In this document: one piece after another, positions 9,238 through 17,024 of the stretch
Layout: the number at the start of each line of letters is the position of its first letter
Numbering within the stretch: position 1 is the first letter of the stretch
DNA from: a bacterium
Lineage (GTDB): Bacteria; UBP6; UBA1177
NCBI GenBank assembly: GCA_016290135.1
Contig: JAEESW010000016.1
Location: 1 to 45,535 of the forward strand
Reading direction: 5' to 3'
DNA: 45,535 nt
Notes under the pieces: generated by a model
The model's database searches: none
The model's input: only the letters and a program-made list of their open reading frames with translations
What the model was told of the DNA's origin: nothing
Made by a program: the position numbers and the translations under genes

Positions 9238-9681
9238 TCAGTATGAGATTTTTCCGGACATCAGAACGGCATCCTCGACCGGATCCCGATAGTAATTTTT
9301 TCTCTGTCCGTCTTCCGAAAAACCGAATTTTTTGTAGCACTCCCTTGCCGGAAGATTTGACTCCCGCACTTCGAGAAAGATCCTGATGATCCCGTTTTTC
9401 TGACACCAGTCGAAAATTTCCCTCATAAGTTCCGACGCGATCCCCTTTTTTCTCAAATTTTCGGAGACCGCGACCTCAATGATCTCAGCCTCATCCAAAA
9501 CTGTCGACAGGATCAAAAATCCGGCGATGCATCCGTCACGCACGGCAGCAAAAACTTTGCAATCCACTTTATTATTAATGATATCTTCTAAATATAGAGA
9601 AGTGTTTCCGTGAAAAGCGGAGTCGCCGATACACGAAATTTCAGCCTTCAATTTAGAAAGTGAAGAAGGATCGAGCAGCAT
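9238..9681 (-). CDS. rimI: Ribosomal-protein-alanine N-acetyltransferase RimI-like
   Basis: This is a GNAT-family acetyltransferase of 147 residues. The acetyl-CoA binding motif is LRKKGIASELM (about 75-86), preceded by EIIEVAVSE. The C-terminal block EVRESNLPARECYKKFGF, followed by the NYYRDPVEDAVLM type ending, is characteristic of RimI, which acetylates the N-terminal alanine of S18. RimI relatives can have broader substrates, so the exact target is inferred. Its ATG overlaps the stop of the upstream Cys-rich gene (TAATG), so the two are probably co-translated. It lies just upstream of the str promoter on the same strand. Confidence 0.85.
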   Translation of the reverse strand: MLLDPSSLSKLKAEISCIGDSAFHGNTSLYLEDIINNKVDCKVFAAVRDGCIAGFLILSTVLDEAEIIEVAVSENLRKKGIASELMREIFDWCQKNGIIRIFLEVRESNLPARECYKKFGFSEDGQRKNYYRDPVEDAVLMSGKISY

Positions 9682-10595
9682 TATTCCCCGGCTTTCTTTT
9701 TTCTGCCCCTCTTTTTGGGTTCTTCGGCCGGTATTTCTTCCATGGTATTGCCGAAAAGAGATTCCTGGACTTCCTCCTGCACCGGCGCCGCCTTGACGCT
9801 TTCCTTTTTCGGTTCGGGCTTTACTTCGGGCACAGTTTCCGGCACCGGCTGTTTAGGTTCTTTCGGTTCCGCCGGTTCGACCACGTCTTTGATCTTCATG
9901 ACTTTGTAGGTCTTCTGCGGAACGAGGACTTTTTCGGGGATTATCGCGCTGTCGCCGTTTGACGCATTTTCGAACCACGATTCAAAATCAACGAGTCCTT
10001 CACCGGAGACAACGTTTCCGCTGTATTTTTCCTTGAAAGCAGCGACCGTCTCCTCAAGTTTTTCCTTCTCCTCGCCGAGCGGAACAAGTTCCGACACGAT
10101 CCTGACCTCGTAGTTTCCCGGGTATACACGCTCGACTTTGTCGATGTCAACATTCCCCAGATCATTTTTACCTACGAGTTCCGTAGTTCCGTCAAGATAC
10201 ATCACGAAATAAACCATCTCTTTCCTCCATCTTAAAGATTTTATGAAATTCTTTCCCTTTCTTTCACTGAAAACGCCGCATATGACGTTGTATCTGCAGA
10301 AATTGGAAAATGCGCCGCACTCCGAAGAAGCCTGTTTTTTCTTCGGACAGTAGAGCTGTGCAAGTTTCCGTCTTTTCGCGAGCCCTTTGTTGAGTTCGAT
10401 TATTTTCATATTCAGCGGACTTTCCCTAAGTTCGATCCACTCCGGGAAAAACGACGCGAAGAGCTGCGGCTTCACCGGACAGAACTCCCTTCTGCACGAA
10501 ACGCACTGCGAGAGATGGACTTTTGTTCCCGGCATAAGACCGAAAAATTCCGGATCTTCACAAACGATCCAGCTGCTGCTCTGCAAACCCGCCAT
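9681..10595 (-). CDS. Cys-rich protein with charged Pro/Glu/Lys tail, unknown function
   Basis: I do not recognise this 304-residue protein. The N-terminal third holds eight cysteines (C12, C31, C34, C39, C83, C93, C100, C106), including CVSCRREFC, which suggests a metal or iron-sulfur site. The middle (about 127-200) is a small mixed domain starting MVYFVMYLDG. The C-terminus (about 230-304) is a low-complexity Pro/Glu/Lys/Val run ending in a basic KKRGRKKK patch. An excellent GGAGG site six bases before an internal in-frame ATG at 10217 could start a separate 178-residue product without the Cys domain. A terminator-like hairpin lies only a few bases upstream of the long start, so the true start is uncertain. 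It overlaps rimI. Confidence 0.6.
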   Translation of the reverse strand: MAGLQSSSWIVCEDPEFFGLMPGTKVHLSQCVSCRREFCPVKPQLFASFFPEWIELRESPLNMKIIELNKGLAKRRKLAQLYCPKKKQASSECGAFSNFCRYNVICGVFSERKGKNFIKSLRWRKEMVYFVMYLDGTTELVGKNDLGNVDIDKVERVYPGNYEVRIVSELVPLGEEKEKLEETVAAFKEKYSGNVVSGEGLVDFESWFENASNGDSAIIPEKVLVPQKTYKVMKIKDVVEPAEPKEPKQPVPETVPEVKPEPKKESVKAAPVQEEVQESLFGNTMEEIPAEEPKKRGRKKKAGE

Positions 10596-10602
10596 TTTAA
10601 AC

Positions 10603-10637
10603 TCAAAAAAAACGACCCCGCAAGTTTAGCGCCGGGG
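10603..10637 (-). terminator. Terminator-like hairpin just upstream of the Cys-rich gene
   Basis: On the minus strand CCCCG (10637-10633) pairs with CGGGG (10620-10616), followed by TCG and a run of T. It is directed toward the gene starting at 10595 and ends only about eight bases before that ATG. It could be a leader attenuator, or a sign that translation begins further downstream. Confidence 0.45.
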
Positions 10638-10727
10638 ATTTCAAAAACAATTTTTTGGAGTGATCAGGTCACGGAAAATTTTCTGATACTCAAAAACAGG
10701 AGTGTTTCCGCCAGTTGAAATAAAAGG

Positions 10728-10755
10728 TTGACTTTCGCCGGCAAAACTTTAAAAT
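10728..10755 (+). promoter_or_regulatory. Promoter for small peptide/rdgC-like operon
   Basis: TTGACT (10728-10733) is followed after 16 bases by TAAAAT (10750-10755), each one mismatch from consensus. It lies 27 bases upstream of the ATG at 10783 and reads toward the plus-strand operon. Confidence 0.65.
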
Positions 10756-10782
10756 AATGTTGTTTTTGTTGACGGGGTAACA

Positions 10783-10968
10783 ATGAAATTTGCTTTAATC
10801 ATAGTTTCAGCATTTTTTTTAGTAGTTTTCTCTTTCAGTGATTTCAGCGCCTTATCTTCTTCCCTGCAAAATCCTGCGGTTGCAGACGCTTACGATCCGC
10901 CTCCTTCGCCTCCAGGCAATCCGGATCCGCCGCCGCCGCTTCCCCCCGATCCTTTCAGACAGGCCTGA
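10783..10968 (+). CDS. Small secreted proline-rich peptide
   Basis: This is a 61-residue product of unknown function. The first 22 residues or so are a hydrophobic signal peptide or anchor (MKFALIIVSAFFLVVFSFSD). The remainder is Pro-rich, with runs such as DPPPSPPGNPDPPPPLPPD, and carries no cysteine. It has a good promoter 27 bases upstream but only a weak GGGG ribosome-binding site. It lies 37 bases before the RdgC-like gene. If mature, only about 40 Pro-rich residues would be exported, perhaps spanning or binding the cell wall; this is inference. Confidence 0.55.
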   Translation: MKFALIIVSAFFLVVFSFSDFSALSSSLQNPAVADAYDPPPSPPGNPDPPPPLPPDPFRQA

Positions 10969-11005
10969 TTCTTGGAAATTTTTTTATAAAGATCCGGAGT
11001 TTTAA

Positions 11006-11608
11006 ATGAGCAGATTGTTAAAGGGCAATGTTTCTTTCACGGTGTTCAAACCGGAAAAAACTCCCGAAAATATTGAAAAAGTGCGGGAGGCTCTTGCCGA
11101 ATACGCTTTTCAGAGGCTCGATCCGACAGATTTGAGGGACGAATCGGTAGGCTGGGTCGACGCCGTTCTCTGTTTCGACAGCGAGAATTTTTCTTCTCTC
11201 CTGCACGACAGTTTTTTCATCTTCGCCATCCGCGAGGACAAATATTCCTTTTCTGCAGCACAGCTCAGGCCTTACATTGAGGAAGCCGAGTTCGTCTTCA
11301 AGCGCGAAAACAGTCTTGAATACATTGCGGCACAGCAGAAGAAAGAGATCAAAGAACAGGTGATCCGGCGCATGAGAACGAACTCATATCCGAAAACAAC
11401 GGTCACCGAAGCCGCATGGGACATGGATTCGGGGCTTTTATACCTTTTTTCACAGTCGGGCTCCACAGTTGCAAAATTCACCGATCTCTTCGAGAAAAGT
11501 TTTCAGATCTCAATCGATCAGACATCTCTCTTTGATTCGGTAAAAGAACTCGGCGGTGCAGACAAGATAGAACCTGTCATTTCGAGCATCTGGGGAGAAG
11601 CAAAATGA
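11006..11608 (+). CDS. RdgC-like protein (short form)
   Basis: The 200-residue product resembles RdgC, the DNA-binding ring protein that modulates RecA. It keeps an order of features familiar from RdgC: an early ALAEYAFQRLDP block, GWVDAVL (RdgC usually has GWV), the charged IAAQQKKEIKEQVIRRM helix near 110-125, and then TVTEAAWDMDSGLLYLFSQSGSTVAKFTDLFEKSFQ (quoted in part). Classical RdgC is about 300 residues, so this is a shortened form lacking the C-terminal part. A CGGAG site precedes the ATG. Its stop overlaps the next gene by four bases (ATGA), suggesting tight co-expression. Confidence 0.65.
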   Translation: MSRLLKGNVSFTVFKPEKTPENIEKVREALAEYAFQRLDPTDLRDESVGWVDAVLCFDSENFSSLLHDSFFIFAIREDKYSFSAAQLRPYIEEAEFVFKRENSLEYIAAQQKKEIKEQVIRRMRTNSYPKTTVTEAAWDMDSGLLYLFSQSGSTVAKFTDLFEKSFQISIDQTSLFDSVKELGGADKIEPVISSIWGEAK

Positions 11609-12102
11609 AAAAAGACAACAGTATCGGATACTTGGGCCCGGAATTCCTTTTTTGGATCTTTTGGAAAAGTGCGACCGAAGAGACTCTGTCGCTCAACAAT
11701 CTCGGACTCGGCGAGATCAGGATCTCGATCGAGGATTCCATCACGCTCGCTTCTCTGGCAGGCAACGGCTACTGCGAGACCATAAAATCGCCTGAGATCC
11801 TCACGCTTCCGTCCGTCCGCGAGTCGATAAAACAGGGAAGACTGCCCGAAGCGGCAAAGGTCAGGATCTCTTCAAGCGAACTCGAATGGAGTTTTCAGGT
11901 AAAGGCTATACCGTTCAAGATCAGTTCCGTGAAACTTCCCATCACCGGCGAGAAGAATGAAAATTCAATGATCTCTGTCCGCCTGATCGCTATGACTAAA
12001 CTGGAACTTATATTGAAAGCTCTTTTCAACACATTTCTGCTTGAAAGAGAAAGCCTTGATTTTATTGATGATATCAAAGATTTTCTAGGAATTGCGGAGT
12101 GA
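11605..12102 (+). CDS. Unknown protein co-encoded with the RdgC-like gene
   Basis: The 165-residue protein begins with an aromatic block, YLGPEFLFWIFWKSA, then a beta-rich region and an all-helical end (LILKALFNTFLLERESLDF). There is no signal peptide or clear membrane segment. It overlaps the RdgC-like gene upstream and the WalJ-type hydrolase downstream by four bases each. The tight coupling suggests that it works with the RdgC-like protein, perhaps supplying the part that the short RdgC lacks; this is inference from position only. Confidence 0.75.
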   Translation: MKKDNSIGYLGPEFLFWIFWKSATEETLSLNNLGLGEIRISIEDSITLASLAGNGYCETIKSPEILTLPSVRESIKQGRLPEAAKVRISSSELEWSFQVKAIPFKISSVKLPITGEKNENSMISVRLIAMTKLELILKALFNTFLLERESLDFIDDIKDFLGIAE

Positions 12103-12878
12103 GCAGGATCCATATTCTCGCAAGCGGTTCAAAAGCCAACGCCTACATCATCGAAGACGACAGTTCGATGATCCTCATCGACCAGGGATTGAGTTTCAGA
12201 GAATTTTCGATCCGTGCGGAAAAGCTCGGCATCGATATTTTCCGCATAAAAGCGATCTTGCTGACACATGAGCATGAAGACCACATAAAAGGAGTGGCTT
12301 ACACCGCATACAAACTTGACGCCCCCGTTTTTTCAACGGCACAGACACTCAACATCCTCAACGAAAGCACAAAACGGCCGATCCACTGCCGGATAGTCGA
12401 GAAAGACCGCACGATCAGACTCGGCAGCTTTGAAATAACCCCTTTCGAAATAATGCACGATGCCGCCGATCCTGTCGGATACCTTGTTTCGACCCCGTGC
12501 GGAGAGACAGTATGTTTCGCGACCGACACCGGCAAAGTGACGAACAGAATGATGAGTTACATAAATCAAGGAACGAGCATAATCCTCGAAGCGAACCACG
12601 ATCCTGCGATGCTTTATCAGAACAGGAAGTATCCGCCGCTTTTGAAAGAACGGATCCGGGGTCCGTACGGCCACCTTTCGAACGACCAGAGTCTGGACGC
12701 GCTTGACAGAATGGGCGACAACCACCCGCGGACCGTGATCTTCAGCCATTTGAGCGAAGAAAACAACTCGCCGGAAATGCTGAAGAACCTCGTTATCGAC
12801 TTCAAAAAGACCCGGGACCTTGATTTCAAGGCGTTTATCGCAAACCAGAACAACCCAAGATCGATCCTCCTTTCATGA
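12099..12878 (+). CDS. MBL-fold metallohydrolase, WalJ/YycJ-like
   Basis: This is a 259-residue metallo-beta-lactamase-fold hydrolase. The metal motif is H57-E-H-E-D-H62 (ILLTHEHEDHIKG). Further ligands are likely in MHDAADPVGY (about 113) and CFATDTGKV (about 140), and the ending carries a conserved FSHLSEENNSPE. The beginning RIHILASGSKANAYIIE is typical of YycJ/WalJ proteins, thought to be single-strand exonucleases linked to DNA repair or cell-wall regulation. It probably starts with GTG at 12099, overlapping the upstream stop (GTGA). Its place next to an RdgC-like gene and TatD hints at a DNA-processing operon. Confidence 0.85.
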   Translation: MSRIHILASGSKANAYIIEDDSSMILIDQGLSFREFSIRAEKLGIDIFRIKAILLTHEHEDHIKGVAYTAYKLDAPVFSTAQTLNILNESTKRPIHCRIVEKDRTIRLGSFEITPFEIMHDAADPVGYLVSTPCGETVCFATDTGKVTNRMMSYINQGTSIILEANHDPAMLYQNRKYPPLLKERIRGPYGHLSNDQSLDALDRMGDNHPRTVIFSHLSEENNSPEMLKNLVIDFKKTRDLDFKAFIANQNNPRSILLS

Positions 12879-13597
12879 TCTCCGACACTCACCTCCACCT
12901 AAAGCAGCTTCTTGCAGTTTCGCCGGAGCAGGCCGATTTTATGAAGGAAAATGATTTTGAAGGTATTTGTTCATGCCGCACTTTACAGGAAGTCGAATTT
13001 GTCGGGGATTTCATCATGAAAAACCCGTGGGCTTTATCGAAATTGAAGATCTCTTTCGGCATCCACCCTCAGGCGCCTGACGAAAAAGGTCTGAAAATAT
13101 TGGAAAAACTGATCTTAGAAAACAGGATCGCGGCAGTCGGTGAAATCGGGCTTGACCGCTTTAGCGTTGAGTTTGCCTCGACTTTTGATTTGCAGAAAAA
13201 ACTTTTTGCAGCGCAGCTTGAAACTGCCGGAGATGCCGGACTTCCCGTAATTTTGCACATCCGTAAAGCTATCTCCGAGGTCTTCGGAGAGATCAGGCGG
13301 CTGAAAAAGATAAAAAAAGTGATATTCCACTCTTATTCCGGCACGGCTGAAGAGGCTGCAAGCATTTTGAACCACGGCATAAACGCTTATTTCAGCTTCG
13401 GCAACGCCGTTTTGAACGGACACAAAAAAGCCTTTGAAACTATAAAGATCCTGCCTGAAGACCGGATATTGACCGAAACGGACGCGCCTTACCAGCCGAA
13501 AAAAGGAGAGACTTTTTCAAAACCGACAGATATCCTGCAGATCCGGACAAAAATAGAAAAGATCCGTTCAGTTGATGTTTCACGTGAAACCTTTTGA
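12875..13597 (+). CDS. tatD: TatD-family metal-dependent deoxyribonuclease
   Basis: The 240-residue TIM-barrel hydrolase has all the usual metal and catalytic motifs: DTHLHL (4-9), AVGEIGLDRF (about 86-95), PVILHIRKA (about 122-130), VIFHSYSG (about 148-155) and ETDAPY (about 206-211). TatD proteins act as 3'-5' exonucleases or endonucleases in DNA repair and degradation. It overlaps the preceding gene by four bases (ATGA). Its last codons (VSRETF) are written within a near-perfect parS palindrome, so this gene end doubles as a chromosome-segregation site. Confidence 0.92.
   Translation: MISDTHLHLKQLLAVSPEQADFMKENDFEGICSCRTLQEVEFVGDFIMKNPWALSKLKISFGIHPQAPDEKGLKILEKLILENRIAAVGEIGLDRFSVEFASTFDLQKKLFAAQLETAGDAGLPVILHIRKAISEVFGEIRRLKKIKKVIFHSYSGTAEEAASILNHGINAYFSFGNAVLNGHKKAFETIKILPEDRILTETDAPYQPKKGETFSKPTDILQIRTKIEKIRSVDVSRETF
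13576..13591. promoter_or_regulatory. parS-like ParB binding site 1
   Basis: The sequence TGTTTCACGTGAAACC matches the widespread parS consensus TGTTTCACGTGAAACA at 15 of 16 positions and is a palindrome over its central 14 bases. It lies in the last codons of tatD. Together with the second site at 29553 it is unlikely to be chance. Confidence 0.85.
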
Positions 13598-13605
13598 GGG
13601 AAACC

Positions 13606-15108
13606 ATGAATTTTAAAAGATTTTTTAACGATTCAGAGCTATTGCCGTTCTTAGCGATCTTTACTCTGTCGCTTTTGGTGAGGATCTACGCTTCGGCAAC
13701 GAGCATAGCTCAGATATATCCCGATGAGATCTTTCAGACTCTCGAGCCTGCGCACAAACTTGTTTTCGGCCGCGGAATAACCTACTGGGAATTCAAAGTC
13801 GGGGCAAGAAGCTGGTTTTTCCCGGGAATTTTAGCTGGAGTCTACAAAACGCTCGATCTTTTCGGGCTCGGAGACCCCCTTTCGATAAATATCGGCATCA
13901 AGATTTTCCTCAGCATTTTCCATAGTTTGTCTGTAGCCGTCCTTTACCTTCTTTTCCGCATGCACGGTCTTGAAAAAAAGGAGTCGTTCGTGTTCGTTCT
14001 GCCGGTCGCCGCGAGTTATCTTCTTTCATATATTTCGGCGCGGACCCTGACCGAATCAGCATCGCTCCCGTTCATGGTTTTTGCCGTCTATTTTGCTTCC
14101 CGCTACATCAAAAGCGAGAGAAAAAGGGAGCTTGTTTTCGCATTTCTGACTGCCGGAACCGCCTACATGATACGCTTCCAGACCTGCATTTTTTCTTTCG
14201 GACTCGCAATCGCTCTATTTCTGACGGCAAGGAAACGTTTTCAGACGGCATCGATTTTCGGTTTCGGATTTTTAGGAATGATGCTTCTGCAGGGGCTCCT
14301 CGATATTTTCACATGGGGAGGCTTCTTCAAGTCGCTTCTCACCTACCTTGACTACAACATTCTGCGCGGGGTCGCCGACAAACACGGTGTTTTTCCGTGG
14401 CATTTCTATCTTACCGATCTTGCACAGACAGTTCATCCGCTGACTTATATCTCTGCACTCCTGCTGATGATCTCTTCGGTCTTCAGCTTCAAAAAGAACA
14501 AAGAACTTTTTCTCTTCTTCTTCCCGTTCCTCTTCTTTTTTGCAGTTCACTCGGCTATCGGGCACAAGGAACCGCGCTTTGTATTTGCCTGTTTTTTTGC
14601 AGTTTTTGCCCTTTCGGCTGAATTTTTCGCAAAATTCCTCCAAAAATACGGAAAGAACAGGAAAGATGCGGCGATCTTTCTTTCGGCATTCCTTCTTTTT
14701 TCGCTCGACGCCGTTCCTCACATCAAATATGCGCCGGTCTGGAATCATTCCGTGACAAAGATCGACAACTTCTACGGGAATGACAAAGGAAAGGAAAAAA
14801 TATTCGGCGGAGTCCTTGAAACTGAAGCCGAACTCGGCAGGATCAGGGATCTGAAACGGGCTTATCTTTTCGGGATCCCCCAGATCTGGAGCGGAGGCTA
14901 CGCATATTTTCACAAAAACGCACCGATTTCATTCGCCTCGAAGCCTGATGATGTCAAAAAAATGCTGAAAAAGGCCGTCGATTCAAAACAGTCGGGAGTT
15001 TACTGCGCCTTCAGGAACGGTATCGATATGCCGGAAGAATACACCGGGAATCTCGAAAAGATCAGCAACAACGGCGAATTTACGATCTATAGACTTAAAA
15101 ACGACTGA
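13606..15108 (+). CDS. Integral membrane glycosyltransferase, ALG9/PIG-B (GT22) type
   Basis: The product is a polytopic membrane protein of 500 residues with about ten hydrophobic segments. The loop after the first helix reads YPDEIFQTLEPAHKLVFG, followed by a TYWEFKVGARSWFFPG-type stretch, which is the signature of dolichol/polyprenol-phosphate-dependent mannosyltransferases of family GT22. An acidic DE pair would be the catalytic centre. The conserved HKEPRF motif lies near residue 320. I chose ATG 13606, preceded by GAGGG, over an upstream TTG at 13594 that overlaps tatD. It probably builds a cell-surface glycan using a lipid-linked sugar; donor and acceptor are unknown. Confidence 0.85.
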   Translation: MNFKRFFNDSELLPFLAIFTLSLLVRIYASATSIAQIYPDEIFQTLEPAHKLVFGRGITYWEFKVGARSWFFPGILAGVYKTLDLFGLGDPLSINIGIKIFLSIFHSLSVAVLYLLFRMHGLEKKESFVFVLPVAASYLLSYISARTLTESASLPFMVFAVYFASRYIKSERKRELVFAFLTAGTAYMIRFQTCIFSFGLAIALFLTARKRFQTASIFGFGFLGMMLLQGLLDIFTWGGFFKSLLTYLDYNILRGVADKHGVFPWHFYLTDLAQTVHPLTYISALLLMISSVFSFKKNKELFLFFFPFLFFFAVHSAIGHKEPRFVFACFFAVFALSAEFFAKFLQKYGKNRKDAAIFLSAFLLFSLDAVPHIKYAPVWNHSVTKIDNFYGNDKGKEKIFGGVLETEAELGRIRDLKRAYLFGIPQIWSGGYAYFHKNAPISFASKPDDVKKMLKKAVDSKQSGVYCAFRNGIDMPEEYTGNLEKISNNGEFTIYRLKND

Positions 15109-15127
15109 AGATTGATCTAAAAAGAAG

Positions 15128-15214
15128 TGGTGCCGAGAACAGGACTTGAACCTGCACGGAGTTGCCCCCACTAGAACCTGAATCTAGCGTGTCTGCCAAT
15201 TCCACCATCCCGGC
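15128..15214 (-). tRNA. tRNA-Leu (CAG)
   Basis: The minus strand gives a class II tRNA of 87 bases. The acceptor stem GCCGGGA pairs with TCTCGGC (one G-U pair), the anticodon stem-loop is CTAGA-TTCAGGT-TCTAG with anticodon CAG, there is a long variable arm TGGGGGCAACTCC, and the T arm is GCAGG-TTCAAGT-CCTGT. Discriminator A and CCA are encoded. A T5 run follows shortly after the 3' end. It has its own promoter. Confidence 0.97.
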
Positions 15215-15228
15215 ACAAAAGCGCGGTA

Positions 15229-15255
15229 ATTATACTCAGAATGAGTTATAGTCAA
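15229..15255 (-). promoter_or_regulatory. tRNA-Leu promoter
   Basis: On the minus strand TTGACT (15255-15250) is followed after 15 bases by a perfect TATAAT (15234-15229). The sequence between the -10 box and the tRNA 5' end is GC-rich (CCGCGC), a discriminator typical of stable-RNA promoters under stringent control. The spacing is slightly short. Confidence 0.7.
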
Positions 15256-15265
15256 GAATTTTCGG

Positions 15266-17011
15266 CTAATCGCCTGCAAGATGCTTGAGCTGCTCCTTGA
15301 GAGCGTTGAATTTTTCAGCCTCTTTCTTCATTTTGCCGATCTCAGCTTCAAGCCCGGCAAGCTTTGCTGCCAGTTCTGTTTTTTCCTGTTCTGAAGCAGT
15401 CAGTTTTTCGGAGATTTCGCTGCAGTTCTGTTCTTGTTCGGCAGCTTTTTTCTCCGCAGCAGCAAGTTTTTCCGCAGTTTCATCAGCATTCTTTTTGAGA
15501 GTTTCTATCTCGGAATGTGCCGTCTCGAGGGCCTCTTTTGTCTCCATCAGTTTGTCGATCTGCGTATTGAGTTCCTTGATGCGCTCGAGTTTTTCTGCGT
15601 TTTTGCTCTTCAAGGACTCGTTTTCTTTGGTAAGTTCGTCGTTCTGGTCCGTGATCTCGGCAGCTCTTGCGACAGCCTCTCCGAGTTCTTCTATCTCACT
15701 TTTCTGGATCGCGCAGACTTTTTCGAATTCAGCCTTTTCCTGGCGGAGTTTTTCGAATTCATCGGCGATTATCGTAAGGTTCGATATCGTATCCTTGAGC
15801 TCAGCCGCCTCAGCTTCCGATTTTTTGAGCAGCTCTGCCGATTCCTCTTCCGACTTTTTGAAAAGAGCCTCCTTCTCATCTATGGCCTTCTTCAGTTCTT
15901 CAGCTTCAATCCTGTGTGATTCGACAAGTTTTTCCTTTTCGGCATCAGCCGCTTTTTTCGCATCTTCCAGCGCTTTGACCGATCTATCCTTTTCGGCAAC
16001 GGCATCCTTGAGTTCTTTCTCGGCCTTTTTGACACGTTCTTTCATTTCTTTGTTGTAGACCGAAATGACGTCGTTCTGGTCTTTGACCTCGGCGATCTTC
16101 TTTTTCAGGTCATCGATGTCTTTCTGAGTAAAAGAATTTTTGAGCGATGCTTCAAGATCCTTAACTGATTTTTCAAGCTCACCGTTTTTCCTGCCGGCCT
16201 CCTCGAGTTTGGAAGCGGTCTCAGCCTTTTCATCCTGAGCCTTTTTAAGATCAGCTGCGACAGCGTCCTTTTCTGCGGCGGTCTTCTCCTTTTCGGATAT
16301 TGCGGCTTCAAGCTGTTTTTTAAGTTCGTCACGTTCTTTCGCAGTGTTTTCCGAAACGGCAAGTTTTTCTTCAAGAGCTGCGAGCTGCTCTTCAAGATTT
16401 TTGATGCGGAGCCCTTTCTGCACGATGGCATCCTTAAGTTCGCCCGTCTCCTCCTCCGCTTTTGCGGCATCGGAAAGATTTTTCTCAAGTTCCGCGATCT
16501 TTTCTGTCTGCTTGCCGATAATATCGTCCTTTTCAGAGATCTGTCTGCTCAAAGTGCCGATCTCTTCATCTTCCTGCGCAAGCCTGCCTTTCAAAGCATC
16601 GAGCTCAGCGGCACTCTCCTCGGCAGCAAGAGTATCAAGGAACGGATATATCGCATTCATCGAAGCAAGAATCGTCTCGTCATCAGCCGGCAGCTTGAGA
16701 TAGTAATCGGCATGATAGTCGAACTCTCTGTGTCTGTCGAAAGTGGCGTCATCGGCATTGCTCGAGATAAGCAGGATCGGTCTCGAGGCATAAAGACTGT
16801 TGGCTCTTATCTTCTTGCAGAGCATGAAACCTTGCATCCCCGGATTCTCGGCACGGATTATAAATGCGTTGATTTTTGTGCTGTCGAGGATCTCCTGCAC
16901 TTTTGCTTCGGAATCCGCAACCAAAACGGAAAAGCCGAATTGTTCAAAAAGAGCCGTAAGATTCCCGGCATTCGCCTGATCAGATTCATAAATAAGAAGG
17001 TTTTTGACCAT
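15266..17011 (-). CDS. Pseudo-receiver domain plus long coiled coil (AglZ/FrzS-like layout)
   Basis: The start is taken at 17011 (MVKNLLIYESD), which follows GAGG; an upstream in-frame ATG lacks such a site. The 581-residue protein has an N-terminal response-regulator fold (1-125). The phospho-acceptor position in the usual D-x-x-x-PG context is R53 (IIRAENPGMQG), and the acidic pair near residue 9 is ESD, so it cannot be phosphorylated in the ordinary way. From about 130 to the end it is a nearly uninterrupted Glu/Lys/Ala coiled coil of about 450 residues. Myxococcus AglZ and FrzS, which organise motility and polarity, share this layout. The role here is inferred only from architecture. The gene is 13 bases downstream of the small unknown gene and ends close to the tRNA-Leu promoter. 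Confidence 0.85.
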   Translation of the reverse strand: MVKNLLIYESDQANAGNLTALFEQFGFSVLVADSEAKVQEILDSTKINAFIIRAENPGMQGFMLCKKIRANSLYASRPILLISSNADDATFDRHREFDYHADYYLKLPADDETILASMNAIYPFLDTLAAEESAAELDALKGRLAQEDEEIGTLSRQISEKDDIIGKQTEKIAELEKNLSDAAKAEEETGELKDAIVQKGLRIKNLEEQLAALEEKLAVSENTAKERDELKKQLEAAISEKEKTAAEKDAVAADLKKAQDEKAETASKLEEAGRKNGELEKSVKDLEASLKNSFTQKDIDDLKKKIAEVKDQNDVISVYNKEMKERVKKAEKELKDAVAEKDRSVKALEDAKKAADAEKEKLVESHRIEAEELKKAIDEKEALFKKSEEESAELLKKSEAEAAELKDTISNLTIIADEFEKLRQEKAEFEKVCAIQKSEIEELGEAVARAAEITDQNDELTKENESLKSKNAEKLERIKELNTQIDKLMETKEALETAHSEIETLKKNADETAEKLAAAEKKAAEQEQNCSEISEKLTASEQEKTELAAKLAGLEAEIGKMKKEAEKFNALKEQLKHLAGD

Positions 17012-17024
17012 GATAGTTCCTCTG

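Noticed and set aside
9603-9616. Near-parS sequence TGTTTCCGTGAAAA in rimI
   Set aside because: It lacks one central base and diverges at the end, so the ParB half-sites would be out of phase.
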